Assembly: GCF_001562275.1 (NCBI RefSeq) | Contig: NZ_CP014304.1 | Span: forward strand, 4,526,001 to 4,590,000 | Source of the DNA: Hymenobacter sp. PAMC 26628 | GTDB taxonomy: Bacteria > Bacteroidota > Bacteroidia > Cytophagales > Hymenobacteraceae | Direction of reading: 5' to 3' | DNA: 64,000 nt | Shown here: piece after piece, positions 52,319 to 61,283 of the stretch | Layout: every line of letters begins with the position of its first letter | Numbering within the stretch: position 1 is the first letter of the stretch | Notes under the pieces: generated by a model | Databases searched by the model: none | Seen by the model: only the letters and a program-made list of their open reading frames with translations | Told to the model about the DNA's origin: nothing | Position numbers and translations under genes: made by a program

Positions 52319-54103
52319 ATGCCGATTGCCCTTCCTCCGCCCGCCAACGCCCTGCGGGTCCGCGGCCTGCTACTGGCCGGCCTGGCCTACGCCGCGCTGT
52401 TTGCCTGGTACTCGTGGCCGCTGGCCCGCGAGTGGAGCACGGCCTTCGTGGGCACGCCGCACCGCGATGCCAACCAGTACATCTGGAACGTGTGGAATTT
52501 CCAGCGGCAGGTGGCCGGCGGGCACAACCCGTTTTTCACGCCGCTGCTGCTGTTTCCGGCGGGCACCAGCCTGTGGCTGCACACCTACACGCCGGTGCTG
52601 GGGGCCCTGAACTTGCTGCTCCGCCAGGAGTTTTGGGCCGTGAACGCCGGGCTGCTGCTGAGCTTTGTGCTGAGCGGCATGGGCGCGGCGCGGCTGGCGG
52701 GGCGCTGGGTACGGCAGCCGCTGCTGTGCGGGCTGGTGGGCTACGCGTTTGCGTTTTCGCCCTACAAGCTGGCCCACTGGCCCGAGCACTACCACCTGCT
52801 GCTCACCGCCACGGTGCCGTTTTACCTCATGGCGTACCTCGACGGGCTGGCGTTCCGGCCCGGGCGCTGGTGGCCGCGGGTGCGCAGCGGGCGGCAAGTG
52901 GGCTGGGCAGCGGCGCTGTTGCTAGTCACTTTATTTAGTGATTATTACACCCTGGCAGGCCTGGTGTATTTCTCGGTGGGCTACGCGGCCTGGTGGGCCC
53001 TGCGGCTGGGCGAAACCAACTGGCGGCGCTGGCAGCCGTGGGCGGTATTGGGGGTAATTCTCGTCCTGGGGCACTTCATTTCGCGGGGCCTGGGCCGGGC
53101 CGGGCCCTCCGACAACGCCGGCTTCTGGTGGGGCGGCGACCTGGCCGGCTACCTCGTGCCACCGCTCGGCAACCGCTGGCTGGCCACGGCGGCCACCGAT
53201 GCGCTCTGGCACAGCCCCCGCTTCCACACCCCCGGTTCGGTCGAGAACGTGATGTTTCTGGGCTACTTGCTGCCGCTGCTGGCGCTGGTGCTGGCCGTGG
53301 TGGCGTGGCGGGCGCGCCGCGCTGGGGCCCCCGCCCCCAAGAGGCCCGCCGAAACCCGGCCTTTTTGGGCCCTGGCGCTGCTGTTTGCGCTGCTTACTAT
53401 GCCCGAGCTGCGCCTGTTGGGCCACGGCGGGCTGCGCTTGCCCACCAGTGTGGTGCACTACGTACCGTTCCTGAACAATATCCGCTGCCCCACGCGGCAC
53501 GTGCTGCTGCTCTCGCTGCTGCTGCCACTGGCCACGTGCATTGGGCTCGATGGCTGGCTGCGGCGGGGCCCCGCAGGCCGGGGCTGGGCCCTGGCGGTGG
53601 GGCTGGCGGCGGTGCTGCTCTTCGAATTTCAGCCCGATGCCTACCCGCTCATCCGCCTGGCCGACGTGCCGGCGGCCTACGGCGTGGCCGCGGACCAGCC
53701 GGGCCCCGTGGTATTCCCCATTCCGCTGGGCCTGCTCGACGGCTACCGCGCCGTGGGCGAGCTGGACGCGGCCGAGCTGTTTTACCAAACACGGCACGGC
53801 AAGGCCATACCAGGGGCCTACATTTCGCGGGTGCCGGCTGCCACCTTCGCCGCCTTTGCCCGCGAGCCGGTGCTGGCTCGCCTGCTGCTGGCCCAGCGCC
53901 GCCCCGATTCGCTGGCCCTGCTGCCGCCGCCCACCCCAGCCCAGGTAGAAGATTTCTGGCACCGCTACCCAGCGGCCACGTTCGTGGTGCACCCCGAATT
54001 CTGCAACCAGCCGGTGCACCGGGTGGTGCGCAGCCTGCTACCCCTCGGCACTTACCAGGAGCAGCTGGTGCAAGGCTACACCGTGCTCCGGCCCAAGCCG
54101 TAG
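52319..54103 (+). CDS. Large integral membrane protein, glycosyltransferase-C-like
   Basis: 594 residues from ATG 52319; the preceding in-frame start at 52289 is less likely. Ten or more membrane helices (LLLAGLAYAALFAWYSWPLA; VNAGLLLSFVLSGMGAARL; AALLLVTLFSDYYTLAGLVY). A first extracytoplasmic loop has HRDANQYIWNVWNFQ, with the acidic residue placed as in GT-C enzymes that use polyprenyl-phosphate sugars. The C-terminal ~150 residues are soluble. It begins the polysaccharide region; a role in surface-sugar transfer is inference. Confidence 0.75.
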   Translation: MPIALPPPANALRVRGLLLAGLAYAALFAWYSWPLAREWSTAFVGTPHRDANQYIWNVWNFQRQVAGGHNPFFTPLLLFPAGTSLWLHTYTPVLGALNLLLRQEFWAVNAGLLLSFVLSGMGAARLAGRWVRQPLLCGLVGYAFAFSPYKLAHWPEHYHLLLTATVPFYLMAYLDGLAFRPGRWWPRVRSGRQVGWAAALLLVTLFSDYYTLAGLVYFSVGYAAWWALRLGETNWRRWQPWAVLGVILVLGHFISRGLGRAGPSDNAGFWWGGDLAGYLVPPLGNRWLATAATDALWHSPRFHTPGSVENVMFLGYLLPLLALVLAVVAWRARRAGAPAPKRPAETRPFWALALLFALLTMPELRLLGHGGLRLPTSVVHYVPFLNNIRCPTRHVLLLSLLLPLATCIGLDGWLRRGPAGRGWALAVGLAAVLLFEFQPDAYPLIRLADVPAAYGVAADQPGPVVFPIPLGLLDGYRAVGELDAAELFYQTRHGKAIPGAYISRVPAATFAAFAREPVLARLLLAQRRPDSLALLPPPTPAQVEDFWHRYPAATFVVHPEFCNQPVHRVVRSLLPLGTYQEQLVQGYTVLRPKP

Positions 54104-54420
54104 GGCGCCGCCGCATTCGCAGGGCAGGGTGCCGCCGGCGCCTTTTGGGTTTGAAACCTGCGGTGGTAGTGGCCGGCACCGGATAACGACGCGGATTCGC
54201 AGAGCCCACGCTACAGGGCCCCACCAGCGCCTCTTCATCGTGCACCGGAGTAGTGATGACAGAAGCAGCGTGGCCGTTCGGCACTTATTTAACCCGGGCC
54301 CCAAGTGCCCAATCCGGACCGCGCTGGGCCCCAGCGCACGTGCAACCCGGCGCGGGAAACAGCTTTTTCCGCGTTATTGCGGGTATCTACACCGATATTT
54401 TGTCGCCGCTGCCCCACTTC
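54104..54420 (+). other. Spacer between glycosyltransferase-like and methyltransferase genes
   Basis: Frames open through here but none looks coding. An in-frame extension of the methyltransferase from ATG 54253 contains unconserved-looking sequence; I keep the start at 54421. Confidence 0.45.
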
Positions 54421-55149
54421 ATGCCCTCCCCTCCCCGCGACGTTGCCCACTACATCGGCGGCGAGCTGTCCCTGTTTGAGCACGCCACCCACTGGAAGGC
54501 GTACTACGGCGGGCGGCTGCGGCCCTACCTGGGCGGCCGGGTGCTGGAGGTGGGCGCCGGCCTCGGCAGCACCACCCGGGCCCTGGCCGACGGCCGCGCG
54601 GCCGACTGGCTCTGCTTGGAGCCCGACGCCGAGCTGGCGGCCCACATTGGGGCCCTGCTGGCGTCGGGGGCCCTGCCCGTTACTTACCGCCTGCACGTGG
54701 GCACCCTCGCCGACCTGCCCGCAGCGGAAGGCCAGTTCGATGCCCTACTGTACATCAACGTGCTTGAGCACATCGAAGACGACGCGGCCGAATTGACCGG
54801 GGCCTACGCCCGCCTGGCCCCGGGCGGGGTATTACTTATCGTCGTGCCGGCCCACCAATGGCTTTTTGGGCCGTTCGACGCCGCCATTGGGCACTTCCGG
54901 CGCTACTCGCGGCCGCAGCTGCGGCAGGTGCTGCCCGCTGGCGGCCGCGTGCACCAACTCGCCTACCTCGACAGCCTCGGCTTGTTGGGCGTTGCCATCA
55001 GCCAGTTGCTGCTGCGCCAACAATACCCCAACCCCGCCCAAATCAAGTTTTGGGACCGCACCATTGTGCCCGTCTCGCGCATCCTCGACTGGCTTACTGG
55101 CTACAACATCGGCAAGTCGGTGCTGGCCGTGGTGGAAAAACCTGCTTAA
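54421..55149 (+). CDS. Class I SAM-dependent methyltransferase
   Basis: 242 residues from ATG 54421. Motif I VLEVGAGLGSTTRALADG, acidic LCLEPDAEL, and YINVLEHIEDD as motif II/III, followed by LAPGGVLLIVVPAHQW. The fold is that of small-molecule or glycan methyltransferases often found in polysaccharide loci. C-terminal region helical, no membrane segment. Substrate unknown; neighbours suggest a lipid-linked sugar or capsule intermediate. Confidence 0.85.
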   Translation: MPSPPRDVAHYIGGELSLFEHATHWKAYYGGRLRPYLGGRVLEVGAGLGSTTRALADGRAADWLCLEPDAELAAHIGALLASGALPVTYRLHVGTLADLPAAEGQFDALLYINVLEHIEDDAAELTGAYARLAPGGVLLIVVPAHQWLFGPFDAAIGHFRRYSRPQLRQVLPAGGRVHQLAYLDSLGLLGVAISQLLLRQQYPNPAQIKFWDRTIVPVSRILDWLTGYNIGKSVLAVVEKPA

Positions 55150-55211
55150 CTCTCCCCGCCCGGCAGCCGCCGGGCGGGGCCGTGCTTCTTTGTATTTAAT
55201 AGCAATACCCT

Positions 55212-56732
55212 ATGGACGCTGCTGCGCCCTTGCCCTGGCGCCACCGCCCGGCCGTGCTCCTGGCCCTGGCCGGGGCCGTGTACGCGCTGGTGTCGCTTGT
55301 CAACCACTACAATTTCCGCACGGCGGCGCTCGACCTGGGCCTCGCCGCGCAGGTGGTGGGCGACTGGGCGCACCTGCGCGCGGCCAACACCAGCCTGCTG
55401 ATTGATTCGCCGCCGACCAATTTTCTCTCCGTCCACTTCAGCCTGACGCCGGCCCTGGGCGTGCCGCTGTACTGGCTGGTGGGCGGCGCCTGGGCCCTGC
55501 TGCTGGTGCAGCTCGGCGCCGTGTTGCTGGGCGGGCTGGGCGTGTGGCGCTACGCCCGTGCCCAAGGGGCCAGCGGCGGCGAGGCTCAGTGGGCCCTGGC
55601 GTTTTTCAGCGTGCAATGGGGCCTGTTGTCGGCGTTGGGGTTTGATTACCACGACAATGTGGTGGGCGCTATGGCCCTGCCATGGCTGGCGCTGTGGGTG
55701 ACGCAGGGCCGCTGGGGCCCGGCAGCAGCGGCGGGCGGGCTGCTGCTGGCAAGCAAAGAGAACATGGCCCTGTGGCTGGTATTTGTGCTGCTGGGCCTGG
55801 CCTGGCAGCACCGCCGCCGCCGGGGCGTGGCGGCGGGCCTGGGGCTGGCCGCGGCGGGGGCCCTGGGTTACTTCCTGCTGGTTACGCGCTGGGCCATGCC
55901 GGCGCTCGACGTGGCCCACCGGCCGTTTGGGCAGGCGGTGCGCTACCAGCAGTGGGGCCCCACGGTGCCCGCGGCGGCAGCCAACCTGCTGCGCCACCCG
56001 GCCCTGCTGTGGCAGGCGCTGTTCCAAAACACGCTGCCCGACGCGGCCTACAACTACATCAAGCTGGAGTTTTGGCTGGCGCTACTGTGCTCGGGCGGGC
56101 TGGCGCTGCTGCGGCGGCCCTGGTACGCGCTGATGCTGGCGCCCGTCATTGGCCAGAAGCTGCTGGCCAACGACCCGGCCTTGTGGGGCATCAACTCGCA
56201 GTATTCCATTGAGTTTGCCCCGGTGCTGGCCCTGGCCCTGGCCGATGCCCTGCGGCACTGGCCCGCCGGGGCCCCGGCGCGGCGGCGCGCCTGGCAGCTG
56301 GCGCTGGCTGGCGCGGCCGCCTTCACGCTCGTCACGCTCTACACCCGCCAGAGCAAGTGGTACGACCGCACCGCCACCAACTTCCTCACCGGCCGCCACT
56401 ACCGCTCGCCCTACGACCGCGGCGCGCTGCGGGCCGCCCTGGCCCGGCTGCCGGCCGAAGGCGCGGTCAGCGCGCAGTCCAACCTGACGCCCCACCTGTC
56501 CGCGCCCCGGCGACTCTACCTATTCCCGGCGCTGCGCGACGCCCAGTTTGTGGTGCTGCTGCGCCAGCCCGACGAGGCCGCCGCCTGGCCCCTGCGCCCC
56601 GAGCAAACCCCGCAAGTATTGGCCCAGTTGCGCCAGCGCCCCGACTTCCGGGTGTTTTTCGAAGACGCCCAACTCGTCATCTTTGCCCGGCGGGGCCCCG
56701 TGCGCAACCCGGCCGAAGTACTCCAGTTTTAG
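55212..56732 (+). CDS. DUF2079 membrane protein
   Basis: 506 residues. About ten membrane helices. Motifs of DUF2079: FDLGLA-type stretch (TAALDLGLAAQVVGDW), NFLSVHFSLTPALGVPLYW and GFDYHDNVVGAMALPW, whose His/Asp groups lie at helix ends. Related in layout to GT-C glycosyltransferases. 62 bases after the methyltransferase, same strand, so probably the same transcript. Enzymatic role inferred only. Confidence 0.82.
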   Translation: MDAAAPLPWRHRPAVLLALAGAVYALVSLVNHYNFRTAALDLGLAAQVVGDWAHLRAANTSLLIDSPPTNFLSVHFSLTPALGVPLYWLVGGAWALLLVQLGAVLLGGLGVWRYARAQGASGGEAQWALAFFSVQWGLLSALGFDYHDNVVGAMALPWLALWVTQGRWGPAAAAGGLLLASKENMALWLVFVLLGLAWQHRRRRGVAAGLGLAAAGALGYFLLVTRWAMPALDVAHRPFGQAVRYQQWGPTVPAAAANLLRHPALLWQALFQNTLPDAAYNYIKLEFWLALLCSGGLALLRRPWYALMLAPVIGQKLLANDPALWGINSQYSIEFAPVLALALADALRHWPAGAPARRRAWQLALAGAAAFTLVTLYTRQSKWYDRTATNFLTGRHYRSPYDRGALRAALARLPAEGAVSAQSNLTPHLSAPRRLYLFPALRDAQFVVLLRQPDEAAAWPLRPEQTPQVLAQLRQRPDFRVFFEDAQLVIFARRGPVRNPAEVLQF

Positions 56733-56930
56733 CTGTAGCGGCGTCCGTTGAATTAGGTGAGCGCTGGCGGGCTCGCCGCCCTACTGGCTCTGGCTGGTAG
56801 GATGTCACTATTAATCGAAATAATTTCACGCCTGGGACCCGCCTTGGCGAAGTCTAACGCTTGGCCGCCGGGGCCCCGGCGGCAACCCGCGCGCCGCCTT
56901 ACCTTTGCCCGCGCAAACCCACTGGCCCGC

Positions 56931-57560
56931 ATGCCCCACGCCGCCCCTGATTTTTACGCCCACCCCACGGCCGTGCTCGACGAAGGCTGCCAGATTGGGC
57001 GCGGGAGCCGCGTGTGGCACTTCTGCCACGTGTGCGCCGGGGCCGACATTGGGGAGGACTGCAACCTGGGCCAAAACGTGTTTGTGGCCGACGGCGTGAT
57101 ACTGGGCCGCAACGTGAAAGTGCAAAACAACGTGAGCCTCTACGGCGGCGTGGTGTGCGAAGACGACGTGTTTCTGGGCCCCTCGGTGGTGTTCACGAAC
57201 GTGAAAAACCCGCGCAGCGCCGTGCCCCGCCAGGGCCCCGGCCACTACCAAACCACGCACTTGGCGCAGGGCGCGAGCGTGGGGGCCAACGCCACCATCC
57301 TGTGCGGGGTGCGGCTGGGGCGCTACGCCTTCGTGGGCGCGGGCAGCGTCGTCACGCGCGACGTGCCGGCCTACGCCCTGGTGTACGGCAACCCCGCCCG
57401 GCCCCAGGGCTGGATGAGCGCCTACGGCCACCGCCTGCGCTTCGACAAAAAGCACCGCGCCACCTGCCCCGAAAGTGGCGAAACCTACGAGCTGAGCGCA
57501 GACGAGAAGACCGTGCGCCCCCTGCCGGCCACCGCCGAAAAACCGTCTAATTCCCGCTAG
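56931..57560 (+). CDS. Left-handed beta-helix sugar N-acetyltransferase (WbpD/WlbB-like)
   Basis: 209 residues from ATG 56931. Hexapeptide repeats (IGRGSRVWHF, IGEDCNLGQN, LGRNVKVQNN, VGANATILCG) build a trimeric left-handed beta helix; VGAGSVVTRDVPAYALVYGN closes it. Similarity is to acetyltransferases acting on UDP-2-acetamido-3-amino-hexuronate. That fits the UDP-HexNAc dehydrogenase encoded next (39 bases). The 3-oxidase and 3-aminotransferase of that pathway are not in the window. Confidence 0.87.
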   Translation: MPHAAPDFYAHPTAVLDEGCQIGRGSRVWHFCHVCAGADIGEDCNLGQNVFVADGVILGRNVKVQNNVSLYGGVVCEDDVFLGPSVVFTNVKNPRSAVPRQGPGHYQTTHLAQGASVGANATILCGVRLGRYAFVGAGSVVTRDVPAYALVYGNPARPQGWMSAYGHRLRFDKKHRATCPESGETYELSADEKTVRPLPATAEKPSNSR

Positions 57561-57598
57561 TTATCCCTTCTATTTTAGCCACTTACCACTACCGCAAC

Positions 57599-58894
57599 GT
57601 GTACGACCAATTATTGCGCAAGGAGGCCACGCTGGCCGTTATCGGCCTCGGCTACGTGGGCCTGCCCATCGCCCTCGAATTTGCCAAGCAGCTCAAAGTC
57701 ATTGGCTTCGACATCAACGCCGGCCGCATCGCGCAGATGCAACAGGCCATCGACCCCAGCGGCGAGCTGGAGGCCAAGGATTTTGCGGGCTGCGACATCA
57801 CCTTCACCGACTCGCTGGAGGTGCTGCGGCAGGCGCAATTCTACATCGTGGCCGTGCCCACGCCCATCGACGAGCACGCCCAGCCCGACCTCAAGCCGTT
57901 GCTGGGGGCCTCCAGCTCGGTGGGCAAGGTGCTGAAGAAGGGTGATTACGTGGTGTTTGAGAGCACCGTGTACCCGGGCTGCACCGAGGAAGACTGCATT
58001 CCGGTGATGGAAAAGCTCTCGGGCCTGAAGTTTCCGAACGACTTTAAGGTGGGCTACTCGCCCGAGCGTATCAACCCCGGCGACAAGGAGCACACGCTGC
58101 GCCGCATTGTGAAGGTGGTGAGCGGCAACGACGCCGAGGCCCTCGACACGGTGGCCAAGGTGTACGAGCTGGTGGTGGACGCCGGCGTGCACCGCGCCAG
58201 CAGCATCCGGGTGGCCGAGGCCGCCAAAATCATCGAAAACACCCAGCGCGACGTCAACATCGCGCTGATGAATGAGCTGTCGATGATTTTTGACCGCATG
58301 AGCATCAACACCTACGAGGTGCTGGAGGCGGCCGGCACGAAGTGGAACTTCCTGAAGTTTAGCCCCGGCCTGGTAGGCGGCCACTGCATCGGCGTGGACC
58401 CGTACTACCTGACCTACAAGGCCAAAGAGCTGGGCTACGACGCCAAAGTCATCCTGAGCGGCCGCACCACCAACGACAACATGGGGGCCTACATCGCCCG
58501 CAAAACGGTGCAGATGATGATCAAGAAGGGCAAGGACGTGGCTAAGAGCCGCGTGCTGGTGATGGGCGCCACCTTCAAAGAGAACGTGGAGGACATCCGC
58601 AACTCGAAGGTGGCCGACGTGATTCAGGAGCTGAAAAACTTCTCGGTGAACGTGGACATCGTGGACCCGCACGCCGATTCCGACGAGCTGCTGCACGAGT
58701 ACGGCTTCCGCTTGACGGCCAACGACGACATTCGCACCGACTACGACGCCGTGATTGTGGCCGTAAGCCACAAGCCTTACGCCGAGAAAGACGAGGCCTA
58801 TTTCCAGTCCATTACGACTGACAACGCCGTACTGGTCGACATTAAGGGCCTGTACCGCGGCCGGATGCAGAACCTGCACTACTGGAGCCTATAG
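57599..58894 (+). CDS. UDP-N-acetyl-hexosamine 6-dehydrogenase (WbpA/TviB-type)
   Basis: 431 residues from GTG 57599. N-terminal NAD fold VIGLGYVGLPIALEFAKQ; FESTVYPGCTEEDCIP; catalytic Cys263 in LVGGHCIGVDPYYL; C-terminal UDP-binding domain with MGATFKENVEDIRNSKV. Oxidises a UDP-HexNAc to the uronic acid. Provides the substrate expected for the acetyltransferase pathway just upstream. The start context CAACGTGTACGA recurs at the epimerase gene at 61284. Confidence 0.92.
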   Translation: MYDQLLRKEATLAVIGLGYVGLPIALEFAKQLKVIGFDINAGRIAQMQQAIDPSGELEAKDFAGCDITFTDSLEVLRQAQFYIVAVPTPIDEHAQPDLKPLLGASSSVGKVLKKGDYVVFESTVYPGCTEEDCIPVMEKLSGLKFPNDFKVGYSPERINPGDKEHTLRRIVKVVSGNDAEALDTVAKVYELVVDAGVHRASSIRVAEAAKIIENTQRDVNIALMNELSMIFDRMSINTYEVLEAAGTKWNFLKFSPGLVGGHCIGVDPYYLTYKAKELGYDAKVILSGRTTNDNMGAYIARKTVQMMIKKGKDVAKSRVLVMGATFKENVEDIRNSKVADVIQELKNFSVNVDIVDPHADSDELLHEYGFRLTANDDIRTDYDAVIVAVSHKPYAEKDEAYFQSITTDNAVLVDIKGLYRGRMQNLHYWSL

Positions 58895-58897
58895 CTT

Positions 58898-58985
58898 AGT
58901 TGCCAGTTGGCGGTTGTCAGTTATCAGGAGATGCTTCGCACAACTTAACCAACGAACCTAACAACTGACAACCAATAACTAACCA
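58898..58985. repeat. Self-complementary spacer before galE (word GTTGTCAGTTA)
   Basis: GGTTGTCAGTT (58912-58922) pairs with AACTGACAACC (58963-58973), surrounded by related words AGTTGCCAGTTGG and AACCAATAACTAACCA. Confidence 0.8.
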
Positions 58986-58991
58986 CTAGAT

Positions 58992-60014
58992 ATGAAAAAG
59001 ATTCTCGTCACCGGCGGCGCCGGCTATATTGGCTCCCACACGGTGGTGGAACTGGCCCAGGCGGGCTACGAGCCCGTCATCGTCGACGATTTCAGCAACT
59101 CGAAAGAGTCGGTGCTGGCAGGGTTGCGCGCCATTCTGGGCCGCGACGTGCCGTGCCACCACATCGACTGCGGCGACGCGGGGGCCCTGCGCCAGGTGTT
59201 TCAGAAGGAGGGCAACATTGCGGGCGTCATCCACTTCGCGGCCTTCAAGGCGGTGGGCGAATCGGTGCAGAAGCCGCTGGCCTACTTCCACAACAACGTG
59301 GGCTCACTACTGACGCTGCTGCAAGTGATGCCCGAGTTTGGGGTGGAGAACCTAGTGTTCTCGTCGTCGTGCACGGTGTATGGCAACCCCGACGCGCTGC
59401 CCGTGACGGAGGCCACGCCCACCAAGCCGGCCACCTCGCCCTACGGCCGCACCAAGCAGATGTGCGAAGACATCGTGCACGACGTAGCGGGGGCCAGCAG
59501 CAACAAGCTGCGCACCATCCTACTGCGCTACTTCAACCCGATTGGGGCCCACGAATCGGCCAAGATTGGCGAGCTGCCGCTGGGCACGCCCAACAACCTG
59601 GTGCCGTTCATCACGCAAACCGCCGCGGGCATCCGCGAGAAACTGACGATTTTCGGCAACGACTACGACACGCCCGATGGCACCAACGTGCGCGACTACA
59701 TCCACGTGGTGGACCTGGCCAAGGCCCACATTGTGGCCGTGCAGCGCCTGCTGGATAAGAAAGCCGCCGAAACCGTCGAGACCTTCAATGTAGGCACCGG
59801 CCACGGCAACACGGTGTTGGAAGTGGTGCAAACCTTCGAAAAGGCCAGCGGCCAAAAGCTGAACTACGCCATCGGGCCCCGGCGCCCCGGCGACGTCCCC
59901 GCCATCTACGCCGACGCCACCAAGGCCGAAACCGTGCTCGGCTTCAAGACGACGACCTCGCTCTTCGACTCGCTGGCCAGCGCCTGGAAGTGGCAATTAT
60001 CATTGGGTAAATGA
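58992..60014 (+). CDS. galE: UDP-glucose 4-epimerase
   Basis: 340 residues. NAD-binding TGGAGYIGSHTVVELAQ; SSSCTVYG (catalytic Ser) and SPYGRTKQMCEDI (YxxxK); FNPIGAHESAKIGE; RDYIHVVDLAKAH. Interconverts UDP-glucose and UDP-galactose. Length standard. Lies between two palindromic spacers in the nucleotide-sugar operon. Confidence 0.95.
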   Translation: MKKILVTGGAGYIGSHTVVELAQAGYEPVIVDDFSNSKESVLAGLRAILGRDVPCHHIDCGDAGALRQVFQKEGNIAGVIHFAAFKAVGESVQKPLAYFHNNVGSLLTLLQVMPEFGVENLVFSSSCTVYGNPDALPVTEATPTKPATSPYGRTKQMCEDIVHDVAGASSNKLRTILLRYFNPIGAHESAKIGELPLGTPNNLVPFITQTAAGIREKLTIFGNDYDTPDGTNVRDYIHVVDLAKAHIVAVQRLLDKKAAETVETFNVGTGHGNTVLEVVQTFEKASGQKLNYAIGPRRPGDVPAIYADATKAETVLGFKTTTSLFDSLASAWKWQLSLGK

Positions 60015-60112
60015 GTGAATGAGTGAATGAGTGAATTGGCAAATGGCGCCAACAACCCCTCGTTCGCGCACTCACTCATTCACTCATTCACTCATTCACC
60101 CATTCATTCATT
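60011..60112. repeat. Spacer built from GAGTGAAT words, 24-base perfect stem
   Basis: ATGAGTGAATGAGTGAATGA... at 60011-60037 has its 24-base complement in TCACTCATTCACTCATTCAC... (60072-60100). The loop holds GGCGCC. Overlaps the galE stop region by a few bases. Confidence 0.9.
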
Positions 60113-60118
60113 GACGAT

Positions 60119-61174
60119 ATGAAACTCATCATTACCGGCGGGGCCGGCTTCATTGGTTCGCACGTGGTGCGGTTGTTCGTTACAAAGTACCCCGATTATC
60201 AGATTATTAACCTGGACGCGCTGACCTACGCGGGCAACCTGGAAAACCTGCGCGACATCGAGGGGGCCCCCAACTACCGCTTCGTGAAGGGGGACATTTC
60301 CGACCAGGCCTTCATCGACGAGCTGTTTGCCCGCGAGGAGCCCGACGCCGTGATTCACCTCGCCGCCGAGAGCCACGTCGACCGCAGCATCACCGACCCG
60401 ATGGCGTTCGTGAAGACTAACGTCATCGGCACCGTGAACCTGCTGAACGCAGCCCGCCAACTCTGGCAGCCGGGCGGCTACGCCGGCCACACCTTCTACC
60501 ACGTGAGCACCGACGAGGTGTACGGCTCGCTGGATTTCGGCCCGGAGATGTTCACCGAAGAGACTTCCTACGACCCCCGCTCGCCGTATTCGGCCTCGAA
60601 GGCCAGTTCCGACCACTTCGTGCGCGCCTGGCACCACACCTACGGCCTGCCCATCAAGCTCAGCAACTGCTCGAACAACTACGGCCCCAACCACTTTCCC
60701 GAGAAGCTGATTCCGCTGGCCATCCACCGCCTGCGTACCGGCCAGCCGGTGCCGGTGTACGGCAAGGGCGAAAACGTGCGCGACTGGCTCTTCGTGAAGG
60801 ACCACGCCACGGCCATCGACGCGGTGTTTCATAACGGCAAGCTGGGCGACACCTACAACATCGGCGGCGTGAACGAGTGGCAGAACCTGAAGCTCATCGA
60901 GCTGCTCTGCGACGTGGTGGACCAAAAGACCGGCCAGGGCCCCGGCACCTCGCGCCAGCTCATTAAGTTCGTCACCGACCGCGCCGGCCACGACATGCGC
61001 TACGCCATCGACAGCAGCAAGATCATGAACGAGCTGGGTTGGAAGCCGTCCGTCACCTTCGAGCAGGGCCTGGCCCAAACCGTGGACTGGTACCTCGCCA
61101 ACGAGGAGTGGCTGAACAGCGTAACCAGCGGCGCCTATCAGGACTACAACACCAAGCAATACGCTGGCCGCTAG
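60119..61174 (+). CDS. rfbB: dTDP-glucose 4,6-dehydratase
   Basis: 351 residues. NAD fold TGGAGFIGSHVVRLFV; HLAAESHVDRSI; the catalytic STDEVYGSL (Asp/Glu acid-base); YSASKASSDHFVRAWHHTYG; NNYGPNHFPEKLIPL. Converts dTDP-glucose to the 4-keto-6-deoxy sugar. It acts directly after the rfbA product encoded at 62397. Confidence 0.95.
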   Translation: MKLIITGGAGFIGSHVVRLFVTKYPDYQIINLDALTYAGNLENLRDIEGAPNYRFVKGDISDQAFIDELFAREEPDAVIHLAAESHVDRSITDPMAFVKTNVIGTVNLLNAARQLWQPGGYAGHTFYHVSTDEVYGSLDFGPEMFTEETSYDPRSPYSASKASSDHFVRAWHHTYGLPIKLSNCSNNYGPNHFPEKLIPLAIHRLRTGQPVPVYGKGENVRDWLFVKDHATAIDAVFHNGKLGDTYNIGGVNEWQNLKLIELLCDVVDQKTGQGPGTSRQLIKFVTDRAGHDMRYAIDSSKIMNELGWKPSVTFEQGLAQTVDWYLANEEWLNSVTSGAYQDYNTKQYAGR

Positions 61175-61180
61175 CGCGGT

Positions 61181-61276
61181 CAATTAAAAATTAAAAGTTA
61201 GCAATTAAAAATTCTGCCATTTAACCGGTCGAAACTGCTGAAGCAATTTTTAATTTTTAATTCATAATTTTTAATT
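61181..61276. repeat. Spacer of AATTAAAAATT words, self-complementary
   Basis: CAATTAAAAATTAAAAGTTA (61181-61200) faces AATTTTTAATTTTTAATTCA (61245-61264) and more copies; very AT-rich inside a GC-rich operon. The same word type appears at 36045-36145. Confidence 0.85.
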
Positions 61277-61283
61277 CAACAAC

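Noticed and set aside
54253..54420. Longer N-terminus of the methyltransferase
   Set aside because: The added residues lack any conserved-looking block and the core fold is complete from 54421.
56900..56907. TACCTTTG before the acetyltransferase gene as a promoter
   Set aside because: The downstream box matches, but no TTG lies 19 bases upstream.
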